From Flammeovirgaceae bacterium (GTDB taxonomy: Bacteria > Bacteroidota > Bacteroidia > Cytophagales > Cyclobacteriaceae): a stretch of DNA of 7,846 nucleotides. A program made the position numbers and the translations under genes. The notes under the pieces are model-generated. The model saw nothing but the letters and a program-made list of their open reading frames with translations. It made no database searches and was not told the DNA's origin. Numbering within the stretch: the stretch's first letter is position 1; each line of letters starts with the position of its first letter. Below are positions 1 through 5,340 of the stretch, in pieces. The stretch is from assembly GCA_003228395.1 (NCBI GenBank), contig QIDJ01000321.1:1-7846 (forward strand), given 5' to 3'.

Positions 1-522
1 CTGGAACTGCGGGTATTTTATACTTCCGTTTTTGAAAATTTCAAAAACAGTGCGGAGAACGGCAAGTTACGTCAAAATATTTTTTCAGTCAGCGGCAAAG
101 CCAATATCGTTCATGAAAATGGCTGGGTGCCGGAAATTACGTTGATTCTTAATTGGAATTATGCAGATATCATACGTGAGGGCAGCAAATTAAGCAGAAA
201 AAGTGAACCAGGTTTTAAAATTGTTTTTAGTAATACACTTTCGGATAAGGTCAGTATTGCATATTCCGTAGGCCATATTTATGACTATTCATTTACCCTC
301 GTGCCCGTATTGGTTATAAGCCCGAAATCAGATCTGTTTCTTGAATACTATACCTCTTTTAACTTTGGAAATATTAATGGGTTTTATTCAGATGGACTGA
401 ATTTTGGATACGATTATTTATTTAACGACAATTTTAAAATGGATGTGATGATTGGCGCCTGGCTTGACACTATTAATTTCAATGGCTATATGTCCACAGG
501 AATTGCCTGGCGGTTTAAGTGA
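1..522 (+). CDS. Outer-membrane beta-barrel protein, C-terminal part (probable MetA/phenol-degradation 'transporter' family)
   Basis: The frame is open from the first base, so this is the 173-residue C-terminal end of a gene that starts outside the window; the internal GTG at 127 is not a credible start. The protein alternates short polar turns with aromatic-rich amphipathic strands (for example LFLEYYTSFNF and FGYDYLFNDNFKMD) and ends in a strand finishing GIAWRFK, close to the terminal aromatic pattern of outer-membrane barrels. The run 'FLEYY ... DGLNFGYDYLFNDNFKMDVMIGAWL' resembles the end of the family named putative MetA-pathway of phenol degradation (PF13557-like), often labelled 'transporter' in Bacteroidota. 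The substrate is unknown and the family name implies no proven phenol role. By eye the stretch is AT-richer than the enzymes downstream. The barrel call is fairly firm; the family is a recognition-based inference. Confidence 0.65.
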   Translation: MELRVFYTSVFENFKNSAENGKLRQNIFSVSGKANIVHENGWVPEITLILNWNYADIIREGSKLSRKSEPGFKIVFSNTLSDKVSIAYSVGHIYDYSFTLVPVLVISPKSDLFLEYYTSFNFGNINGFYSDGLNFGYDYLFNDNFKMDVMIGAWLDTINFNGYMSTGIAWRFK

Positions 523-538
523 AAATGCCTGAATGCCT

Positions 539-567
539 GAATGTCGTTCATTTTGAATATTTTTTTT
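539..567 (+). terminator. Weak candidate terminator after the beta-barrel gene
   Basis: A short stem (GAATG at 539-543 with CATTT at 549-553, including one G-T wobble) lies 17 nt past the TGA stop. A run of eight T follows at 560-567. The stem is weak and the T run starts 6 nt after it, so this is only a candidate. Confidence 0.25.
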
Positions 568-644
568 CTGGTCATCCTCCGCTGTAAAAATTTATATTAG
601 CATTTTAGCATTTTAGCTGTCGGCTATAAATCCGTTCCTCATTA

Positions 645-672
645 AACCTGCCTGCCGGCCTTTAGGCAGGTT
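645..672. terminator. Hairpin between convergent genes, possible bidirectional terminator
   Basis: A perfect 8-bp inverted repeat pairs AACCTGCC (645-652) with GGCAGGTT (665-672), with a 12-nt loop. An alternative register uses CCTGCC at 651-656. It lies between the convergent 3' ends of the beta-barrel gene (stop at 522) and fadD (stop at 706), where a shared terminator would be expected. Neither strand has a strong T run after the stem, so function is inferred from position and pairing. Confidence 0.38.
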
Positions 673-705
673 CCTGGTAAAACCCTTTATATAATGGCCT
701 CTTTG

Positions 706-2370
706 TCAGGCCTCCCTCAATTCCCTTCGCAATATTTTACCTACATTCGTTTTAGGTAGTTCATCGATAAACTCTACGTATTTGGGAATCTTATAGTTGG
801 TCAGATTTTCACGGCAATAGGCAATCACCTCTTCTTCGGTTAGCGTGCCGTCTTTTTTTACCACAAACACCTTGACCGCTTCTGTTGACTTTTCGTCTGG
901 CACGCCGATAGCGGCCGCCTCAAGAATTTTGTCATGATGGGCCAGCACATCTTCAATTTCATTCGGATAGACGTTGAAGCCGGAAACCAGAATCATGTCC
1001 TTTTTACGGTCCACAATTGTGAAATATCCTTCGTTGTCCTGTACGCCGATATCTCCGGTTCTGAACCATTCACCGAAAAATGCCTCTTCTGTCTCATTCG
1101 GACGCAGCCAGTAACCGGGCATCACCTGCGGCCCTCTTGCACAAATTTCACCAGGTTCGCCGATCGGAACTTCCTTGCCGTTTTCGTCCATTATTTTCAT
1201 TTCAGTGCTCGGAAATGGTACACCGATAGTCCCGATTCGTCCTCCGGTGTCCAATGGGTTGCAGGATAGCACAGGCGACGTTTCAGACAGCCCGTACCCT
1301 TCGGCAAGTGTTTTACCCGTTACTTCTTTCCATTTTTCCGCCACGGCCCGCTGTACAGCCATACCCCCACCCAACGTATATCTTAGCGGAGAAAAATCGA
1401 TTTTCATAAAATCAGGTTGATGCAGTAATCCATTAAATAAGGTATTGACGCCTGTTATTACAGAAAACTTATGTTTTTTAAGTTCTTTTACAAACCCGGG
1501 CATATCTCTTGGGTTTGTAATAAGAATATTTCGGGCGCCCACACTAAACATGAGAAAACAGTTTACCGTAAGCGCAAATATATGATAGAGCGGAAGGGCG
1601 GTAATAATGATTTCGTGTCCTTCTTTCAGCCCCACAAACCACTGCCTGGATTGAAGCAGGTTGGCGATCAAATTACGGTGTGTAAGCGTTGCCCCTTTCG
1701 AAACCCCCGTAGTTCCACCCGTATATTGCAGAAAAGCAACATCCGTAATTACCATGTCAGGTTTGGTATAAGCATATGCAGCTCCTTGTTTCAACGTATG
1801 CAGGAACTTCACGTGCCCCGGCAACTTGTAAGCAGGCACCATTTTTTTAATATGCCTGACAACAAAATTGACCAGGACTTTTTTAAATCCGCCAAGCATG
1901 TCGCCCAAATCAGTTATAATTACCGTATTTATCCTGGTTTCAGGCAATATTTTTTCAAGATTTCCGGCAAAATTAGCCAGTATAATGATGGCAGTTGCCC
2001 CGGAATCATTGAACTGATGCTGCATTTCCCGGGGAGTGTATAGCGGATTAGTATTGACCACGATCAATCCTGCGCGTAAGGCACCAAACATGACAACCGG
2101 ATATTGCAATAAATTGGGCATTTGAATGGCAATACGATCCCCTTTTTTCATACCTACTACATTCGATAGGTAGTTGGCAAACTGTTGCGACATGATATCA
2201 AGCTGGCCATAGGTGTATTGTTTACCCATGTTTTCGAAAGCAGGGTTATCCGGATACCGGTGAAATACCTCTTCAAAAATTTCAAGCATTGAACTGTACT
2301 GGTCAGGATCGATCTTATGTGCAACACCCTCGGGGTAAAAATCAAACCATGGATGCTTTTCGGTCATCAT
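706..2370 (-). CDS. fadD: Long-chain fatty acid--CoA ligase (FadD)
   Basis: This 554-residue protein should activate long-chain fatty acids with ATP and CoA, through an acyl-adenylate, to acyl-CoA for beta-oxidation or lipid synthesis; such enzymes work at the cytoplasmic face of the inner membrane. All hallmarks of the AMP-forming ligase superfamily are present: the P-loop YTGGTTGVSKG (216-226), YGLSET (359-364), the TGD motif (438-440), the acyl-CoA synthetase signature from DRKKDMI to NVYP (454-469), and C-terminal PKTNVGKILRRELR with catalytic Lys545. From memory it follows E. coli FadD (561 residues) closely along its length, including MPNLLQYPV, NPLYTPRE and ALPLYHIFALT, so the symbol is well supported. 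Translation begins at one of two adjacent ATGs (2370 or 2367); no Shine-Dalgarno is visible, as is usual in Bacteroidota. It is divergent from the peroxidase-related gene and convergent with the barrel gene. No fatty-acid partner gene is adjacent. Confidence 0.95.
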   Translation of the reverse strand: MMTEKHPWFDFYPEGVAHKIDPDQYSSMLEIFEEVFHRYPDNPAFENMGKQYTYGQLDIMSQQFANYLSNVVGMKKGDRIAIQMPNLLQYPVVMFGALRAGLIVVNTNPLYTPREMQHQFNDSGATAIIILANFAGNLEKILPETRINTVIITDLGDMLGGFKKVLVNFVVRHIKKMVPAYKLPGHVKFLHTLKQGAAYAYTKPDMVITDVAFLQYTGGTTGVSKGATLTHRNLIANLLQSRQWFVGLKEGHEIIITALPLYHIFALTVNCFLMFSVGARNILITNPRDMPGFVKELKKHKFSVITGVNTLFNGLLHQPDFMKIDFSPLRYTLGGGMAVQRAVAEKWKEVTGKTLAEGYGLSETSPVLSCNPLDTGGRIGTIGVPFPSTEMKIMDENGKEVPIGEPGEICARGPQVMPGYWLRPNETEEAFFGEWFRTGDIGVQDNEGYFTIVDRKKDMILVSGFNVYPNEIEDVLAHHDKILEAAAIGVPDEKSTEAVKVFVVKKDGTLTEEEVIAYCRENLTNYKIPKYVEFIDELPKTNVGKILRRELREA

Positions 2371-2613
2371 AATAGTAGGGTTTTATAAAGGATATTTTTT
2401 GTCTGAAATTGTTACAATTTATTAATATTTCCCAGTTTCTTGCAATGTTAAGTCAAATTTCTCCAGGTTGTGATCATCCGGAAGACTTCGGTACTTTGCC
2501 ATTTATGTCGGCCTGGAACGAATGAATCCTGAATTTTTTTTTATAGATATCCACTAACCGGCAGTTTACACAATTTGTATGAATTTTAAAAACAGGTTGC
2601 AATAACCCTGACC

Positions 2614-2650
2614 ATCCCATTCAGTTTAATGGGGTTGCCTCCGTTTTTTT
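2614..2650 (+). terminator. Orphan hairpin with T tract (terminator-like or end of a small RNA)
   Basis: ATCCCATT (2614-2621) pairs with AATGGGGT (2628-2635) through 8 bp including one G-T wobble, with loop CAGTTT. Seven T follow at 2644-2650 after an 8-nt gap. The plus-strand orientation matches no annotated upstream gene, because fadD runs the other way. It could end an unannotated small transcript, sit in the leader of the peroxidase-related gene, or be chance. The gap before the T tract weakens the terminator reading. Confidence 0.28.
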
Positions 2651-2788
2651 CTGATTTGATTAAAAATAAATATGGGTGAAAATGTGTGAAATTTGTCATG
2701 TTTCAAGGTATTTAGATTTTGGCTGATACATAAAAACAAGCTGCCGTTATCGAAATGCAATGGCCGTAAACAAAATAATTTTTGTTTG

Positions 2789-2796
2789 TATTTTGC
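2789..2796 (+). promoter_or_regulatory. Possible -7 box upstream of the peroxidase-related gene
   Basis: TATTTTGC followed by GGC lies 26 nt before the ATG. It resembles the Bacteroidota -7 box TAnnTTTG but is one base short between TA and TTTG. No TTG is visible about 20 nt upstream. Overlapping near-matches (AATTTTTG at 2777-2784, TTTGTTTG at 2781-2788) make the exact box uncertain. Confidence 0.28.
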
Positions 2797-2821
2797 GGCT
2801 CAAAGTTAACAATCAAAAATT

Positions 2822-3427
2822 ATGGCATGGATAAAAACCATTCCTTATGACCAGTCAGAAGGTCAGCTACGAAGAATCTATGACCGTGTAAAAGGCCCGG
2901 ACAATAACGTGGATAACATTCTCCAGGTACACAGCCTGCGGCCGCACACACTCACTGGCCATATGGCCTTGTATAAAAATGTATTACATCATGCAAACAA
3001 CACTCTTCCAAAATGGTTTCTGGAGGCGATCGGCGTATATGTAAGCATTTTGAACGGGTGCCGCTATTGCGTGACACACCATGCCACCGGTATGGGAAAG
3101 CTGATAAATGACGAAAAAAGATATGTATCCATACTGGATGCTTTGGAAGCGATGAGGCCCGAAAAAATGTTTGCCGGCCCGGAACTTTTGGCGCTCAACT
3201 ATGCGTCCAAACTTACCCTGGCTCCGGGAACCATCCAACAGGATGATATTGAGGCGCTGCATCATGCCGGGTACAGCGATGGCGAAATCCTGGAAATTAA
3301 CCAGGTGGTAAGTTATTTTAACTATGCCAACCGCACGGTAACAGGCGTGGGGGTGGATACACAGGGGGATATACTTGGTTTATCACCTAACCGTAGCAAC
3401 GACCCGGATAACTGGAGCCATAGATGA
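2822..3427 (+). CDS. AhpD-like (carboxymuconolactone decarboxylase family) peroxidase-related protein
   Basis: This 201-residue protein carries the AhpD core motif: Glu68, then NGCRYCVTHH with Cys80, Cys83 and His87 (CxxCxxxH). In characterised AhpD proteins these residues form the proton relay and redox-active thiol pair that reduces peroxides or a partner peroxiredoxin. The layout, with an N-terminal helical segment, the CxxC helix, and a C-terminal stretch VVSYFNYANRTVTGVGV, fits the 'uncharacterized peroxidase-related enzyme' branch of the carboxymuconolactone decarboxylase superfamily. It does not fit the ring-cleavage decarboxylases, which lack the CxxC. No signal peptide is present, so it is probably cytoplasmic. 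No peroxiredoxin (AhpC) gene is adjacent, so the physiological partner is unknown. It starts at ATG 2822 without a clear Shine-Dalgarno. The TGA stop lies inside the first unit of an ATGA tandem repeat. Confidence 0.88.
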   Translation: MAWIKTIPYDQSEGQLRRIYDRVKGPDNNVDNILQVHSLRPHTLTGHMALYKNVLHHANNTLPKWFLEAIGVYVSILNGCRYCVTHHATGMGKLINDEKRYVSILDALEAMRPEKMFAGPELLALNYASKLTLAPGTIQQDDIEALHHAGYSDGEILEINQVVSYFNYANRTVTGVGVDTQGDILGLSPNRSNDPDNWSHR

Positions 3428-3443
3428 ATGAATGAATGAATGA
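3424..3443 (+). repeat. ATGA tetranucleotide repeat, five copies, spanning the stop codon of the peroxidase-related gene
   Basis: Five perfect tandem ATGA units run from 3424 to 3443. The first unit supplies the TGA stop (3425-3427). Gain or loss of units by slippage would leave the stop intact as long as one copy remains, so the tract should not alter the protein. Confidence 0.9.
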
Positions 3444-3540
3444 TTTTTCCTCATTATTTATGCAGTATTGTTTATTGAACAGGGCGTATAACCCGATACC
3501 GTATTTCGGAACCGGATAAGGTTTATGGTAAAAAAGCATA

Positions 3541-3566
3541 TGTCCTTTGCACCTTAGCGAATTTTG
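3541..3566 (+). promoter_or_regulatory. Possible -7 boxes upstream of the M24 peptidase gene
   Basis: Two near-matches to the Bacteroidota -7 box lie 32-57 nt before the ATG. One is the TCCTTTGCACC context (TTTG at 3546-3549). The other is GAATTTTG at 3559-3566, one base from TAnnTTTG. Neither has a clear TTG at the proper upstream distance. If either is real, the in-frame TTG at 3547 lies inside the promoter, which supports ATG 3598 as the start. Confidence 0.28.
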
Positions 3567-3597
3567 CGTGAAATCTTTAAAAATCAATTATTATATC

Positions 3598-4974
3598 ATG
3601 AGAAAAACCAAATGGCACATACCCAATCTAAGTCAACTTATTATTATGATTCTCCTTCTATCGCCTTTGGCTGGGCAAAGTCAGGAATCCTACCAACTCA
3701 TCCTGCCTATGAAACAACGGGCGGAGGTAATCGACAGGCTACTGGCCGAAAAGATCGAAACCGTGCTGCCCGGTATCATGCGGCGCAAAGGCCTCGACAT
3801 GTGGATAATTATCTCGCGTGAGTACAACGAAGACCCGGTAATCGAGACCATGCTGCCTGCTACCTGGCTTGCCGCAAGGCGAAGAACCATACTTATCATA
3901 TTTGATCAGGGCGCTGAAAGAGGCCTTGAAACACTGGCGGTTGCCCGTTATGACGTGGGGGAATCTTTTAAAAAAGCCTGGGACAAGGAAAAAGAACCCA
4001 ACCAGTGGAAACGTGTGGCGCAACTTATTGCAGAACGCGACCCACAAACCATCGGTGTCAATAAATCTCATGATTTCGGATTGGCTGACGGAATCGTATC
4101 CACTGATCTCAAAGAGTTGCATCGGGCGATCGGAAAAAAATTCAGCAACCGGATTGTTTCTGCTGAGAATGTGGCCATCGGCTGGCTTGAAACGCGCACA
4201 CCGACAGAAATGGCTGTTTACCCACAAATTTGCCGAATCGCACACACCATTATTGATGAAGCACTTTCCGACCGTGTAATTCAACCCGGAGTAACTACCA
4301 CGGATGAGGTGGTTTGGTGGTTGCGTGAGAAAGTACGGGAATTAAAACTGATCACCTGGTTTCACCCCAGCGTTTCCATTCAGCGCGCCGATGCCGAACA
4401 GTTTGACCAGATACGTACGTTTACGCAGAACAAAGACCCGCATGTAATACTGCCAGGCGATTTACTACACGTTGATTTTGGGATCACGTATCTGAGGCTT
4501 AATACGGATACGCAACAACATGCGTATGTATTGCGACCAGGAGAAACAGATGCCCCGGAATACCTCAAGAAGGCCTTTAAAAACGGTAACCGGCTACAGG
4601 ATATTTTTACAAGTAACTTCAAAGTTGGCAAGACCGGTAATCAAGTTTTAAAAAAATCACGTGAACAGGCCATTGACGAAAAGATTAAGCCGGCGATTTA
4701 CACACATCCTATCGGGTATCACGGGCATGCCGCGGGCACCACGCTGGGCATGTGGGATGCACAGGGTGGCGTGCCGGGTACAGGCGATTACCCCCTGCAC
4801 CTGAATACGGCGTATTCCATCGAACTGAATGCCGCTACGTACATTGAAGAATGGGGCAAAGAAATACGGATCATGCTGGAAGAGGATGCGTTTTTTGATG
4901 AAAACGGCGTACGTTTCATCGATGGCAGGCAGACGGAGTTGATGCTGATTCCGCGGACGCCGGAAGGACATTGA
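3598..4974 (+). CDS. Exported M24-family metallopeptidase (Xaa-Pro aminopeptidase type)
   Basis: I start this 458-residue protein at ATG 3598, because a standard signal peptide follows at once: MRKTK, then the hydrophobic run LIIMILLLSPLAG, with cleavage likely near AGQSQ (25-29). The in-frame TTG at 3547 would add 17 residues and spoil it. Residues about 35-190 form a creatinase/prolidase-like N-terminal domain (ISREYNEDP, RYDVG); about 195-450 form the pita-bread catalytic domain. The five metal ligands are all visible: Asp293 (HVDFG), Asp304 (LNTDTQ), His370 (THPIG), Glu409 (SIELN) and Glu428 or Glu429 (MLEED); His377 fits the second active-site histidine. The family removes N-terminal residues preceding proline using two metal ions. 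Export suggests periplasmic or surface peptide processing, in line with the exported M1 peptidase downstream. It lies 170 bp after the preceding gene, so is probably transcribed separately. Confidence 0.9.
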   Translation: MRKTKWHIPNLSQLIIMILLLSPLAGQSQESYQLILPMKQRAEVIDRLLAEKIETVLPGIMRRKGLDMWIIISREYNEDPVIETMLPATWLAARRRTILIIFDQGAERGLETLAVARYDVGESFKKAWDKEKEPNQWKRVAQLIAERDPQTIGVNKSHDFGLADGIVSTDLKELHRAIGKKFSNRIVSAENVAIGWLETRTPTEMAVYPQICRIAHTIIDEALSDRVIQPGVTTTDEVVWWLREKVRELKLITWFHPSVSIQRADAEQFDQIRTFTQNKDPHVILPGDLLHVDFGITYLRLNTDTQQHAYVLRPGETDAPEYLKKAFKNGNRLQDIFTSNFKVGKTGNQVLKKSREQAIDEKIKPAIYTHPIGYHGHAAGTTLGMWDAQGGVPGTGDYPLHLNTAYSIELNAATYIEEWGKEIRIMLEEDAFFDENGVRFIDGRQTELMLIPRTPEGH

Positions 4975-5048
4975 AATTGGATAAAATTTCGTTATGAGTC
5001 CCTTTTCAGAGGGAGCCCTCCACAACTTCCTGTTAATTACAAAAAATA

Positions 5049-5168
5049 CGGGGCGACCGCCGTGCCCGACGAAGCGCAGCGTAGGCGGGAAGAATCTTAC
5101 GAACTTGACTCTGTAGTAATTGGGAGATACTTCCCGTCCGAAAGGTTCATCCGGACGCGGCATTCCGC
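5049..5168. repeat. GC-rich palindromic block, possible dispersed intergenic repeat or structured RNA
   Basis: Several inverted repeats are packed into 120 bp. GGC GACC GCC (5052-5061) is nested in CGG/CCG (5049-5051 with 5066-5068). CGGGAAGAATCT (5086-5097) pairs with AGATACTTCCCG (5125-5136) at 11 of 12 positions around a 27-nt loop. CGTCCG (5135-5140) pairs perfectly with CGGACG (5152-5157). GCGG (5157-5160) pairs with CCGC (5165-5168). Some of these are mutually exclusive. The block is visibly GC-richer than its flanks and non-coding. Such blocks are often REP-like repeats present in many copies per genome, but copy number cannot be judged from one window. A structured 3' or 5' UTR element is the alternative. 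Confidence 0.55.
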
Positions 5169-5261
5169 TTTAAGACCGTAATGTTATAACAGAAATTTCC
5201 TCGCTCTACTCTGAATATGGGCTAAAAACAAACGGAAAGGAGGGACTTCGCAATAATTTCA

Positions 5262-5290
5262 CAATGCACAAAAAGATCATGCATGCATTG
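5262..5290 (+). promoter_or_regulatory. Inverted repeat overlapping the M1 promoter, possible operator
   Basis: CAATGCA (5262-5268) is repeated inverted as TGCATTG (5284-5290). The right arm overlaps a self-complementary ATGCATGCAT (5279-5288) and contains the proposed -33 TTG (5288-5290). A dimeric regulator bound here could block or aid polymerase. No regulator gene is adjacent, so this is suggested by position only. Confidence 0.25.
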
Positions 5291-5319
5291 CCACATAATC
5301 ATTTCCTGAATTACTTTTG
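5288..5319 (+). promoter_or_regulatory. Bacteroidota-type promoter for the M1 aminopeptidase gene
   Basis: TTG (5288-5290) and TACTTTTG (5312-5319) are separated by 21 nt. They match the Bacteroidota primary sigma consensus of a -33 TTG and a -7 TAnnTTTG, with the -7 box exact. Transcription would begin near 5325, leaving a leader of about 15 nt before ATG 5341. This rules out the in-frame TTG at 5317, which lies inside the -7 box. Confidence 0.6.
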
Positions 5320-5340
5320 CCGATGCATTTTCTATATACA

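Larger units (their letters stand above)
2371..2821. other. 451-bp divergent intergenic region
   Basis: This AT-rich stretch separates the divergent starts of fadD and the peroxidase-related gene and must carry both promoters. I see no ORF longer than a few codons that looks coding and no tRNA-like fold. On the fadD side I found no full TAnnTTTG box; the nearest is GAAATTTG on the minus strand (plus positions 2461-2454), without a TTG at the right distance. The notable internal structure is a hairpin followed by a T run at 2614-2650. The region is long for two simple promoters. Confidence 0.6.
4975..5311. other. Intergenic region before the M1 aminopeptidase gene
   Basis: No credible gene lies here. 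A minus-strand open frame starting at 5163 runs antisense through the M24 gene and is judged a shadow. Just past the M24 stop, TCCCT (4999-5003) can pair with AGGGA (5010-5014), a weak hairpin without a T run. From about 5049 to 5168 the sequence becomes GC-rich and full of inverted repeats (annotated separately). After that it returns to AT-rich DNA leading to the M1 promoter. Confidence 0.6.

Noticed and set aside
530..616. Short tandem repeats (GAATGCCT-like near 531-543, CATTTTAG twice at 601-616)
   Set aside because: Two-copy, 8-base repeats in AT-rich intergenic DNA are expected by chance, with no associated feature.
1471..2043. Plus-strand open frame of 190 codons inside fadD
   Set aside because: It is wholly antisense to a clear FadD coding sequence, with no recognisable domain.
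2685..2700. TGTGA-N6-TCATG resembling a CRP half-site arrangement
   Set aside because: Only one half matches well, it lies about 315 bp from the fadD start, and the E. coli consensus need not apply in Bacteroidota.
2822..3427. Reading the CxxC protein as a true 4-carboxymuconolactone decarboxylase
   Set aside because: The CxxCxxxH thiol motif is typical of the AhpD-like branch. No aromatic-degradation genes flank it apart from a barrel family whose 'phenol' name is not functional evidence.
3739..4284. Minus-strand open frame of 181 codons inside the M24 gene
   Set aside because: It is a shadow of the M24 coding frame with no recognisable motif.
4657..5163. Minus-strand open frame of 168 codons starting in the palindromic block
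   Set aside because: Most of it is antisense to the well-supported M24 gene, and its first part translates the inverted-repeat block. No family resemblance was recognised.
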